Source of the DNA: Limnohabitans sp. 2KL-51
GTDB taxonomy: Bacteria > Pseudomonadota > Gammaproteobacteria > Burkholderiales > Burkholderiaceae_C
DNA: 64,000 bases
Direction of reading: 5' to 3'
NCBI RefSeq assembly: GCF_003063645.1
Contig: NZ_NESJ01000015.1
Coordinates: 1 to 64,000, forward strand
In this document: one piece after another, positions 1-8,081 of the stretch
How the letters are laid out: each line of letters starts with the position of its first letter
How positions within the stretch are numbered: position 1 is the first letter of the stretch
The notes under the pieces: generated by a model
The model's database searches: none
What the model saw: the letters and a program-made list of their open reading frames with translations, nothing else
Told to the model about the DNA's origin: nothing
Program-made: the position numbers and the translations under genes

Positions 1-27
1 CACGTAGATATCGTTAAACTGTTTCAT
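1..27 (-). CDS. 5' end of a truncated gene, product unknown
   Basis: Only the first nine codons lie in the window; they read MKQFNDIYV on the minus strand. A perfect AGGAGG Shine-Dalgarno at 34-39 sits six bases ahead of the ATG, so this is very likely a real start. Nine residues do not identify a family. The opening slightly resembles some acetyl-CoA acetyltransferases, but that is too weak to use. Confidence 0.6.
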
Positions 28-363
28 GACCTGCCTCCTGAGTTATGGCACTGGGTTGATAAAGGTTTCGCACCCATCAACTTAACCCACGTTTGTCAGG
101 TGGGCAGGTCATCCATCATGTCTACAAAAACACATCCTTTGCATGTTGCCCAAGGCTTCAATGGGCTGGATCTACAGGAGTTCCGATGTGGGTGCCAGAG
201 TCGGTGAGAAAGAGACAGGTGGCCAAGGTGTCACATGGCCGCCCGCACCGGCGAGCACGGTATGGGCCTGCACACGATGGATTTTTTGCACACCGTCATT
301 GATGGGGGTGTTCAAGTTTTCAAAGGCACCCTAGAGTCAGCCGTTTTTGATGCTTGACGCCTT
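28..363. other. Intergenic region with inverted repeats, no gene supported
   Basis: The gap separates the leftward truncated gene from the rightward amidase. It holds the AGGAGG ribosome site (34-39), an inverted repeat GTTGAT (55-60) / ATCAAC (76-81), and a 10-bp inverted repeat at 26-35 and 103-112. These could be operator half-sites for either gene. Short open frames here have no ribosome site and no recognisable composition, and I do not call them genes. Confidence 0.4.
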
Positions 364-1773
364 ATGGACCCCCTCGAACTCACGCTGCTGGAAGCGGCCG
401 CAGCGCTGCGCACGCGACAACTCGGGCACTTGGAGTATGTCCAGGCCTTGCTTGCGCAAACCGACCGGCTGACCTCTCTGAATGCCTGGATCAGCCGCGG
501 TCCTGAAGGCCTGGTCCTGCAAGCCAAGGCCTTCGATCAGGCCTCGAGTGCACCATCTGAACATCTCCCTTTGGCGGGCATACCTGTGGCCATCAAGGAC
601 AACATCGACACCGCTAATCTGCCCACCAGTGGTGGCACTCGGGCCTTGCTCGCTTCCAGGCCCCAGCGCAATGCGGCTGTGGTCGAGCGCCTGCTTCAGT
701 CGGGCGGCTTGATCGCTGGCAAAACCAATCTGCACGAACTGGCCTTGGGCGGCACCACGAACAACGCGGTCACGGGTGCTTGTCGCAATCCCTGGAACCC
801 GCTGCGCATCCCGGGTGGCAGCTCAGGTGGATCGGCCGTGGCCGTGGCCGCGCGCATGGTGCCCGCTGCCTTGGGCACAGACACGGGTGCCTCGGTTCGC
901 CTGCCTGCCGCCTTATGTGGTGTGGTCGGGTTCAGGCCCAGCATGGGCCGCTACGCCTCGCAAGGCATCTTGCACTTGTCCCCAAGCAAAGACACCGTGG
1001 GGCCGATGGCCCGCAGCGTTGCCGACGTAGCTTGGCTCGACGCGCTCTTGGCTCAAGACCCAGCGGACCTGCCGGATGTGTCGCTCAGGGGCCTGCGTCT
1101 GGGCATTCCGCGCGGGGACTTTTTTGAAGGCGCCGACCCGCAAGTTTTGGCGGTCATTGAGCAAGCGCTGGATACGCTGGTCGCTGAAGGCGTTGTGTGC
1201 GTGACTTTGGATGTGCCCGAGCTGAAACAGCACAACGACGCCACGGGTTCGACCTTGGTGATGTTCGAAATGATGCAAAGCCTGCCCGCTTATGCCCAGG
1301 CGCAGGGCTTGTCGATGGACGCCCTGCTGGCAGGTGTAGGCAGCCCGGACGTGGCCCGGCTTTTGTCTGGGCAACTCGGCCCTGCACGCGTCACGGCCAC
1401 CGCTTATGCTGCGGCACAGGCCCGTCGCCAGAAACTGCAAACCGACTACGCCAGGCATTTTGCCGACCACCGCCTGGATGCCCTGGCTTTCCCAACTTGC
1501 CTCATGACGGCCCCACCCATTGGTCACGACGACCTGGTGGATTTGCATGGGCAAGCCGTGCCCACATTCAAAACCTTGATCCGCAACACCGACCCTGGCA
1601 GCAATGCCGGACTGCCTGGCATCAGCCTTCCGGCGGGTTTGACGGCCGAGGGCTTGCCCGTGGGGCTGGAGCTGGACGGCGCTTTGGGCTCGGATCGCCA
1701 CCTTTTGGCTGTGGCGGCGGCCATTGAGCGGGTTTTGCCACGCCTGCCGCGGCCACCGATGGTTCAGGCCTGA
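364..1773 (+). CDS. Amidase-signature family hydrolase, cytoplasmic
   Basis: This 469-residue enzyme of the amidase signature (AS) family hydrolyses carboxamides through a Ser-cisSer-Lys triad. The triad is visible: Lys78 in AIKDN, Ser153 in the Gly-Ser-Ser-Gly-Gly loop at 151-156, and nucleophile Ser177 in GTDTGAS. The length fits the family. The start is the first ATG and has no strong ribosome site. There is no signal peptide, so it should act in the cytoplasm, unlike its paralogue at 3763-5388. Both share the RNTDP and LPVG..L/I.G.LGSD C-terminal signatures. The last ten bases overlap the end of the convergent LuxR-type gene. The substrate is unknown; indoleacetamide or allophanate hydrolases are related, but nothing here points to them. 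Confidence 0.88.
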   Translation: MDPLELTLLEAAAALRTRQLGHLEYVQALLAQTDRLTSLNAWISRGPEGLVLQAKAFDQASSAPSEHLPLAGIPVAIKDNIDTANLPTSGGTRALLASRPQRNAAVVERLLQSGGLIAGKTNLHELALGGTTNNAVTGACRNPWNPLRIPGGSSGGSAVAVAARMVPAALGTDTGASVRLPAALCGVVGFRPSMGRYASQGILHLSPSKDTVGPMARSVADVAWLDALLAQDPADLPDVSLRGLRLGIPRGDFFEGADPQVLAVIEQALDTLVAEGVVCVTLDVPELKQHNDATGSTLVMFEMMQSLPAYAQAQGLSMDALLAGVGSPDVARLLSGQLGPARVTATAYAAAQARRQKLQTDYARHFADHRLDALAFPTCLMTAPPIGHDDLVDLHGQAVPTFKTLIRNTDPGSNAGLPGISLPAGLTAEGLPVGLELDGALGSDRHLLAVAAAIERVLPRLPRPPMVQA

Positions 1774-2543
1774 TGCAAAAGCTGCCCAATGTGGGCAACC
1801 AGTTTGTTGCGCCCCTGAACGCCAAGTTTTTCAAACGCGTGGCCCAGGTGATAACGAACGGTGGTAAAGCCAATGTGGAGCTGCCGCGCAATGTCCTTGT
1901 CTGAGCAACCGTTCAGGCAAAGCAGCACCACATCGGCCTCGCGCTGGCTGAGCTGACAAGGACCGCTCAACAAGCGGCGCAGCTCGGCTTCGTCATGGCC
2001 CAGCCATGTGGTCTTGGTGGATTCATCGGTGTCCAGTCGGCTCATTGCGGCCGTGAACACGGGCGCAAGAATGTTCAGGCAGGCCATGTCTTGACGGCTG
2101 AAGTCGTCTCGTCCCCTCGCCCGGTAAATGACCAAATCGCCCAAACAGTCATCACCACGGTAGGCGTACAGGTTCACGCCCCAGTGAATACCGTCCTGAC
2201 GCAGGTGGTCGTTGTAAAACTCGGAGCGCTCCAGCTCTTGCACTGAACACACATCGCTGACCCGCACCGGTGTGCGCATGGCCTGCAGGCGCGGCGTGAT
2301 GGGGTCACAAAACTGAAAGTGCTCTTCATAAGCCCGGATTCTGGACGGCTTAACGTTGTACGAAGCGCAGATGGCGTAGCGATGGGTGGTGGCATTCCAT
2401 TGGCGAGACACCAGATGATCGGCCTGCATGAACTGGGCCAGGGGTTGCGCCAAGGTCTGGAGCAGTTGTGCTTTCGAGACGTCCGAGGCCATCACCGCGC
2501 ACAGGTCTGCCAGCATTTTGGATCGTTGTGTGTTCAGGTACAT
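1764..2543 (-). CDS. LuxR-type transcriptional regulator
   Basis: This 259-residue protein has an N-terminal sensor-like domain (about residues 15-175) and a C-terminal LuxR/GerE helix-turn-helix (about 190-255) with LSQREADVVLL and SDKDIARQL followed by TTVRYHLGHAFEKL. The sensor region contains RAYEEHFQFCDPIT, a Y-x(n)-DP arrangement like that of autoinducer-binding or GAF-like LuxR sensors. No luxI gene is nearby. It is paralogous to the regulator at 5490-6224, sharing RAYE..(Y/F)QF.DPITP and WGVNLYA. It is convergent with the amidase and divergent from the Bug receptor gene, so it may control either or both. The ligand is unknown. Confidence 0.82.
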   Translation of the reverse strand: MYLNTQRSKMLADLCAVMASDVSKAQLLQTLAQPLAQFMQADHLVSRQWNATTHRYAICASYNVKPSRIRAYEEHFQFCDPITPRLQAMRTPVRVSDVCSVQELERSEFYNDHLRQDGIHWGVNLYAYRGDDCLGDLVIYRARGRDDFSRQDMACLNILAPVFTAAMSRLDTDESTKTTWLGHDEAELRRLLSGPCQLSQREADVVLLCLNGCSDKDIARQLHIGFTTVRYHLGHAFEKLGVQGRNKLVAHIGQLLHQA

Positions 2544-2626
2544 GGGGGGCTTCTCACTAGCACTTCAAGTTAACAAATGCAACGGCATGGTCAAGAGAGA
2601 TTACCCGCTGTCTGGGCGCCTTGAAC

Positions 2627-2641
2627 TTGACCAACCGTCAA
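2627..2641. promoter_or_regulatory. Inverted repeat TTGAC-N5-GTCAA, possible operator
   Basis: A perfect 5-bp inverted repeat lies in the 179-bp divergent gap between the LuxR-type gene and the Bug receptor gene. The position suits an operator for one of them, possibly the LuxR-type protein, but the arms are short and chance cannot be excluded. Confidence 0.3.
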
Positions 2642-2722
2642 TTTTGAGGGTGTTCGCTAACGGCAGAAAACCCTAAAGTCATCTCGTGTGTTTTTTTAAC
2701 TTTTGAACCTCAAGGATGCGCG

Positions 2723-3679
2723 ATGAAAACGAAACTCTGGTTGGGCAGCGTGTTGCTGCTGTTGTCTGGGCTGGCGCAAGCCAACGACCCGGTGCCCCTC
2801 AAAGTATTGGTGGGTTTTGGCGCTGGCGGCTCGGCCGATTTGGCCGCACGCCTGCTGGCCGAACGCTTAAAAGACGAATTGGGCCGTCCTGTGGTGGTTG
2901 AAAACCGCGTGGGTGCGGGTGGCCGCATCGCCGCAGAAGCCTTGAAAAATGCCCCGCCCAACGGCTCCACCGTCATGCTGGCACCCATTGTGGTGCCCGT
3001 GCTGGCACCGCTGGTGTTCAAGAAACTCAATTACGACGCGCAAAAAGACCTCGCACCCGTGGCGCACATTGCCGACTTCCAGTTTGGTGTGTCGGTCAAG
3101 GCCGACAGCCCGATTCGCAGCATTGCGGACTTGGTGCCCGTGCTCAAAAAGAACCCCAAAACCGGCTCATTTGGTTCACCCGCCCCGGGCAGTTTGCCGC
3201 ATTTCTTTGGCGTCATGATCGGTCAGAAGACCGGGCTCGATTTGACCCATGTGCCCTACAACGGCGGCGCGCAATTAATGACGGCCCTCATCGGCGATCA
3301 AGTCACGCTGGGCATCGACACCTTGGTGGACCAAGGCGAAATGCACCGCTCAGGCAAAAGCCGCATCCTGGCCACCTCAGGCCCTCAGCGCAATGCCTTG
3401 TTTCCGGATGTGCCCACGCTGCGCGAGTCGGGCTTCAAGGATTTGGTGGGCGTGGGCTGGTTTGCCTTGTTTGCACCGGGCGGCACCGATTCCGCACAGA
3501 TCGCCACATTGAATGCTGCCGTGAACCGGGCTTTGAAAAATCCGGCCCTCAAAGACCGTTTCACCAAAATGGGCCTGGAAATCGGTGGCGGCAGCCCGCA
3601 AGACCTGCAAGCGCTGATCAGCTCAGAAGCTGCCCGCTGGGCACCCGTGGTCAAGGCCTCGGGATTCACGGCCGATTGA
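2723..3679 (+). CDS. Bug/TctC-family periplasmic solute-binding protein
   Basis: This 318-residue extracytoplasmic receptor belongs to the tripartite tricarboxylate (TTT) transporter family. An N-terminal signal peptide ends near LAQA (about residue 20). Family signatures follow: VGFGAGGSAD, VENRVGAGG, HVPYNGG and the closing W.PVVKASGF. It would bind a carboxylate or related solute and present it to a TctAB membrane pair. No such pair is adjacent, as is usual for orphan Bug receptors in Burkholderiales. AAGGATG lies upstream of the ATG. It sits between two amidases, so its ligand may be their substrate or product; that is inference. A strong hairpin follows the stop. Confidence 0.88.
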   Translation: MKTKLWLGSVLLLLSGLAQANDPVPLKVLVGFGAGGSADLAARLLAERLKDELGRPVVVENRVGAGGRIAAEALKNAPPNGSTVMLAPIVVPVLAPLVFKKLNYDAQKDLAPVAHIADFQFGVSVKADSPIRSIADLVPVLKKNPKTGSFGSPAPGSLPHFFGVMIGQKTGLDLTHVPYNGGAQLMTALIGDQVTLGIDTLVDQGEMHRSGKSRILATSGPQRNALFPDVPTLRESGFKDLVGVGWFALFAPGGTDSAQIATLNAAVNRALKNPALKDRFTKMGLEIGGGSPQDLQALISSEAARWAPVVKASGFTAD

Positions 3680-3691
3680 CCCAGCGCTTCC

Positions 3692-3733
3692 AAAAAAACG
3701 GCCAGGTGAGGTTTCCCACCTGGCCGTTTTTTT
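3692..3733. terminator. Bidirectional rho-independent terminator
   Basis: A 17-bp perfect stem (A7-CGGCCAGGTG paired with CACCTGGCCG-T7) encloses an 8-base loop. With A and T tracts at both ends it can stop transcription from the Bug receptor gene (plus) and from the amidase gene (minus), whose stop codons flank it. Confidence 0.9.
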
Positions 3734-3762
3734 CTTTCAAACCGGCTCAAGACCGGTCTTGA

Positions 3763-5388
3763 TCAGATCGCTGGCGCTTTCAGTGAGCCCCACACCGCCT
3801 CGATGCCCATGCCGATGGCCAACAGATTGCTGTCTGAGCCCAAGGGGCCGTCGATTTCCATGCCCACGGGCAAGCCACCCGCTGTCAGACCCGCAGGGAT
3901 CGACAGGCTGGGAATGCCGGCGTTGGTGCAAGGGTCGGTGTTGCGGATGCAAGTGCCAAAGGTGTCGCCCGTTTTCGCAACGCCACCGACTGTGTACTTG
4001 ACTTCGCTGGAACCTTTGGCTGCATCGATCTTGGGCGCTGCCAAGAGGGTCGTTGGGAACAGAACACACTCCACACCAGTCGCAGCAAAGTAATCTTTGT
4101 AGAGTTTTTGCAGTTGCGCGCGGCCCCCTGTCGTGGGAACCATGGCCGCGTCATAAGCGGCGGCAAACACATCACCCGCAATCGCGCCAAAAGCACCGAT
4201 CACATCAGGGCTGGCCAATCCGGCCTGCACTTGAGCAACGGTGGTCACTGGCGCGCTGTTGGCGCTCAAGTAAGCAGGAATCGCAGCGACGGGCTCGTGC
4301 AACGCAATCGGGAAAGAGACCGAGTCGTTGAGAGCCATGATGCCATCCAAATCGGCCGTGCTGGCTTCCACGAACACCACACCCGCATCTGCCAGCTTTT
4401 TCTTGGCTGCATCAGCGACAGGTTTCACGATGTCATCCAAATCCTTCCAGAAGGCAGAGGGAATACCTATTTTCACACCCTTCAGCGATTTGGCTGTAGG
4501 CACAGCGCTGCCTGTAATGACCGCATCGAGCAAGGCGATGTCTGCGACGGTTCGGGCCATGGGGCCGACGGTGTCACGCGTGGTGCTGATGGGAAGCACG
4601 TCACTCACACCATCCGGATAACGACGGCCTTTGCCGGCGCCATCGCCCACCGAGGGGCGAAAGCCCGCAATGCCTGAAAAAGATGCAGGCTCCCTTGTCG
4701 AGCCGCCCGTGTCGGTGCCCAAACCTGCTGGCGCAAAGCGTGCGGCCACGGCAATGGCTGTGCCACCCGATGAACCGCCGGGAATACGGCTGGTGTCGTA
4801 CGGATTTTTGCCTGGACGCGTGGCTTCTTTGGTGATGGGGTCAATACCCAGTGTGAAGTTCGTGGTGGTGATGCCAAAGGCCCACTCGTGCAGGTTGGAC
4901 TTGCCCAAAATGATGGCACCTGCATCGACCAGCTTTTGTAAGCTGGGCGCGTTGGTTTTGGGTGTGAAGTTGCGCAGCGACGAAGTGCCGCCCGTGGTTT
5001 TCATGCCTTTGGTGTTGATGTTGTCTTTGACCACAATCGGCAAACCAGCCAATGCGCCCATGGTTTTGCCTGCAGCGCGGTCGGCATCGACTTGCTTGGC
5101 CGCAGCCAGTGCACCCGCTTCGTCAAGGCTGATCATGGCGTTGAGCTCAGACAATGACTTGGCGCGGTTGATCAAATTGGTGACGTACGCGGTGGCGGTC
5201 AAGCTGCCTGCTTTGTAGGCGGCCAAGGCCTGCGTGGCGGTGAGCGCCAGTTGTTCGTCTGCGCTCAAAGCAGCTACGCCACTGCTGCTGCCGCCGCAGG
5301 CGGTCAAGCCAGCGCCGCCCAACATGGCAGCGGCTGACACAGCGCCCGTGCTTTTGAAAAATTGTCGACGTGATGTATTGGGGGTCAT
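3763..5388 (-). CDS. Tat-exported lipoprotein amidase (amidase signature family)
   Basis: This 541-residue enzyme is paralogous to the amidase at 364-1773. Its N-terminus carries a twin-arginine motif (SRRQFFK, residues 6-12) and a lipobox LTAC with Cys31, so it should be folded in the cytoplasm, exported by Tat and anchored as a lipoprotein. The AS triad is present: Lys121 in VKDN, Ser206 in the Gly-Ser-Ser-Gly-Gly loop, and Ser230 in GTDTGGS. An AGGAGA site precedes the ATG. It lies 101 bases downstream of the LuxR-type gene on the same strand and may be cotranscribed with it. A periplasmic amidase beside a cytoplasmic paralogue suggests two-compartment use of one amide class. The substrate is unknown. 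Confidence 0.87.
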   Translation of the reverse strand: MTPNTSRRQFFKSTGAVSAAAMLGGAGLTACGGSSSGVAALSADEQLALTATQALAAYKAGSLTATAYVTNLINRAKSLSELNAMISLDEAGALAAAKQVDADRAAGKTMGALAGLPIVVKDNINTKGMKTTGGTSSLRNFTPKTNAPSLQKLVDAGAIILGKSNLHEWAFGITTTNFTLGIDPITKEATRPGKNPYDTSRIPGGSSGGTAIAVAARFAPAGLGTDTGGSTREPASFSGIAGFRPSVGDGAGKGRRYPDGVSDVLPISTTRDTVGPMARTVADIALLDAVITGSAVPTAKSLKGVKIGIPSAFWKDLDDIVKPVADAAKKKLADAGVVFVEASTADLDGIMALNDSVSFPIALHEPVAAIPAYLSANSAPVTTVAQVQAGLASPDVIGAFGAIAGDVFAAAYDAAMVPTTGGRAQLQKLYKDYFAATGVECVLFPTTLLAAPKIDAAKGSSEVKYTVGGVAKTGDTFGTCIRNTDPCTNAGIPSLSIPAGLTAGGLPVGMEIDGPLGSDSNLLAIGMGIEAVWGSLKAPAI

Positions 5389-5489
5389 GAAGGTCTCCTT
5401 GGATGTTGAAACGCCCGGATGGACGTTCTCTTCATGCTAAGCAACCCCTCTGTTCGCCACCATCCTCGGGATTGCGGAGGGTCGCGCGC

Positions 5490-6224
5490 TCAGGCCCTCA
5501 ACTTGTGCACCAGGGCTGCGCGGTTGCTCACGCCCACTTTGCGAAAAGCATTTTCCAAATGCGTGCGCACCGTGGTGGTCGAGATCTGCAACGCCCGTGC
5601 GATTTCTTTGTCTGGCATGCCCAGCATCACCAAGCGCGCGGTGTCCTGCTCACGCGGGGTCAAGCGCTGAGACAAGATATTGAGTGGCAGGTCCTGCGTC
5701 TTTGCGGGCCGTTGAGCCCTGGCCAGTGCGGTCACAAACGCCGGTTGCAGCATGTCCAGCAAACGCAACTCATCGTGCGAAAAGTTCTCACGCCGCTTAT
5801 CACGCCAGATGCGCATGTCGCCGAGATTCTGCCCCTGATGCCAGGCATACAGGTTCACACCCCAGTACAGGCCGTCTTTGTTCAGGAAGTCATTGAAAAA
5901 CTCTGTTTTTTTCAGCTCTTCAAGGGACAAAACATCGGTTGCACGCACGGCCACCTGGTATCGCTGCATCTGGGGCGTAATCGGGTCGTGAAACTGGTAA
6001 TAACTTTCATAGGCCCGAAGGTTGATGGGGTCCATGTTGATCTGGGTGGGCCGTGCAAAGCTCAAAGAACCCGGTTGCCAGACGTAACTGGCATAGAACT
6101 GCGCACCCAACAATTGCATGACCAGGTCACCCATGATTTCACGGATTTCCAATTCTTCATGCGGTTCGGCCAGCGTTTGCATGATCTGGCCGAGCAGCAC
6201 AGTTTGCTTTGCGCTGAGGTACAT
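5490..6224 (-). CDS. LuxR-type transcriptional regulator (paralogue)
   Basis: This 244-residue regulator has an N-terminal sensor-like domain with RAYESYYQFHDPIT and a C-terminal LuxR helix-turn-helix (LTPREQDTARLV, PDKEIARAL, then TTVRTHLENAFRKV). I chose the ATG at 6224 because AAGGAG lies five to six bases upstream and the N-terminus MYLSAKQ then matches MYLNTQR of the paralogue at 1764-2543; an in-frame GTG two codons earlier is the alternative. It stands just upstream of the exported amidase on the same strand, so regulation of that gene is the simplest reading. No autoinducer synthase is present in the window. Confidence 0.82.
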   Translation of the reverse strand: MYLSAKQTVLLGQIMQTLAEPHEELEIREIMGDLVMQLLGAQFYASYVWQPGSLSFARPTQINMDPINLRAYESYYQFHDPITPQMQRYQVAVRATDVLSLEELKKTEFFNDFLNKDGLYWGVNLYAWHQGQNLGDMRIWRDKRRENFSHDELRLLDMLQPAFVTALARAQRPAKTQDLPLNILSQRLTPREQDTARLVMLGMPDKEIARALQISTTTVRTHLENAFRKVGVSNRAALVHKLRA

Positions 6225-6338
6225 GCTCACTCCTTGAAAGCTTGCGGTTTTGATCGTGGATTAGATGTCGATCAGGAAAAAAACCCTATCGGGTTTATCC
6301 CATCCTTAATAACAAGGATACACACTCAGGGCGTTGGC

Positions 6339-8081
6339 TCAGGGCAGCAGCAACTGCTCGATGCGCTCGAACAATTGTTCAGGGTCAAAAGGCTTGAGCA
6401 TCACACCACTGAGCCCCGCCGATTTGAAGCGTGCCAGATCCAAAGGGTTCACGTTGGCAGTCAGGCCCAAAATCGGCACCTGGTTGATGCGCGCAATGGG
6501 GTCCTGACGTATGAGCCGTGTGGCGTCGATCCCGTCCATGACCGGCATGACCATGTCCATGAAGACCAGGTCCACCGCTTGCTGGCGCAACAGGTCCAAC
6601 GTCTTTTGCCCATCCACCGCCTCCAGCACGGTGCTGTGAGGCCAGGTGTTTTGCAAAACCTGTTTGAGTAGCAATCGGTTCACGGGGTGGTCGTCGGCCA
6701 CCAGAAAAGTCCAGGCCCGATCGGCACTTTGCAGCGGCTGCTGGTGCCGCTCGGATGACTTGGCGGGTGGGGTGGCCGGCGTCAATGGCAGTTGCAGCCA
6801 AAAGCGTGAGCCGTGACCGGGCTCACTCTCGAAGCCGATTTCACCACCGAGCAATTGGGCCAATCTCTGTGAAATAGCCAGCCCTAGGCCATTTCCCCCG
6901 TACAGGGTTTGCGTGTCGTTTTCAGCCTGGGTAAAGCGTTTGAAGATCTGGTCTTGCCGCTCCTTAACGATGCCAATGCCGGTGTCCTGCACTGAAAACT
7001 CCACCCCGGGATCGGTCCAGCGCACCCGCAAAACCACCGAGCCTTGGTGCGTGAACTTGAGCGCATTGCCCAGCAAATTCACCAGTACCTGCATCAGGCG
7101 ATGGCGGTCGGTGTACACCCAAACGGGCAAGGCCGGGTCCAACACCAGGCGGTATTCCAGATCCATGCTTTCCACGCGGGGCTTGAACAACTCGAAAGCA
7201 TGTTCTGCGGTGTGGCGCAACTCAAAGGTTTCGGGCTGGATGGCCAATTGCCCTGACTGCAGTTGGGAGTAATCCAGGATGTCGTTGATCACCGTCATCA
7301 GATGATCGGCCGACTGGCGTGTGTGGTTGAGCACCTTGAGGGCTTCGGGCTTGCCTTGAACCCGTGCCAACAGCAACGCATTGAAGCCCAGTATGGCGTT
7401 CATGGGTGTGCGCAACTCATGGCTCACGGTGGCAATGAAGTGCTCGCGCATGACCGAGGCATGCTCCAACGCCTCGCGCCCGGCCTCCAGTTCGCGTTGG
7501 TGCTCGCGGCTTTCTTCCAGCGCTTGGCGGTACATGTGGTCGTACATCAAGGGCACCACAATCAAAACGCACGTCACCAGCGTGTAAGTCAAAAAAGACG
7601 ATGGCACATGCGCCATGCCCGTCTCAAAGGATTGAATCCAGCCCAAGTGGTTGGACACGGCCATGATCAGCTGCAAGACCATCACAACCAAAAGCCAAAA
7701 AATGCCCGCCCTGCGGTTGATCACGTAAAAAGGGGTCAAAGGCAAGATCAACATCCAGGCTAACCGTGGCGAATAAACACCCCCGGTGACCCAAGCTGCA
7801 TAGAACAAAATCACCGCACCCAGGCCTGTGCCCAGATGCGTCGCCCAGATCAGGGAAAAGCCTTGGTTGGTCAAGACCAACAGCACCAACAGGCAGAATG
7901 CAAAACCGCTGAACATCACGTTGGCATAGGGATAGGGGCTCACCACGGCGTAGGTCAAGAGCACCGCGATCAGCACAGCCACAAAGAAAAACACGTAGGG
8001 CATCTTGCCCTCTTGAAAACGGGCGGGCAAACGTGCCACCATGTGGGCCATCGCTGCGCTTGACCAGGCCATTGCTTTCAC
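6339..8081 (-). CDS. Hybrid sensor histidine kinase/response regulator
   Basis: This is a 580-residue membrane-bound hybrid kinase. About six hydrophobic segments occupy residues 28-190, then a short coiled linker, a HisKA dimerisation domain with the phospho-His in TVSHELRTP, a HATPase with the G-box GNGLGLAISQ, and a C-terminal receiver whose phospho-Asp is in FMDMVMPVMDG. The membrane domain has no recognised periplasmic ligand domain. The GTG start overlaps the stop of the upstream kinase gene (GTGA), so the two are translationally coupled; an ATG nine bases in is the alternative start. No separate regulator or output domain follows. The signal and output are unknown. Confidence 0.87.
   Translation of the reverse strand: MKAMAWSSAAMAHMVARLPARFQEGKMPYVFFFVAVLIAVLLTYAVVSPYPYANVMFSGFAFCLLVLLVLTNQGFSLIWATHLGTGLGAVILFYAAWVTGGVYSPRLAWMLILPLTPFYVINRRAGIFWLLVVMVLQLIMAVSNHLGWIQSFETGMAHVPSSFLTYTLVTCVLIVVPLMYDHMYRQALEESREHQRELEAGREALEHASVMREHFIATVSHELRTPMNAILGFNALLLARVQGKPEALKVLNHTRQSADHLMTVINDILDYSQLQSGQLAIQPETFELRHTAEHAFELFKPRVESMDLEYRLVLDPALPVWVYTDRHRLMQVLVNLLGNALKFTHQGSVVLRVRWTDPGVEFSVQDTGIGIVKERQDQIFKRFTQAENDTQTLYGGNGLGLAISQRLAQLLGGEIGFESEPGHGSRFWLQLPLTPATPPAKSSERHQQPLQSADRAWTFLVADDHPVNRLLLKQVLQNTWPHSTVLEAVDGQKTLDLLRQQAVDLVFMDMVMPVMDGIDATRLIRQDPIARINQVPILGLTANVNPLDLARFKSAGLSGVMLKPFDPEQLFERIEQLLLP

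Noticed and set aside
93..334. Short plus-strand open frames before the first amidase
   Set aside because: No ribosome site, no recognisable composition or motif, and they overlap each other in different frames.
5403..6671. 422-codon open frame on the plus strand
   Set aside because: It lies opposite the real LuxR-type gene and the end of a kinase gene; its residues reflect the high GC antisense pattern rather than a protein family.
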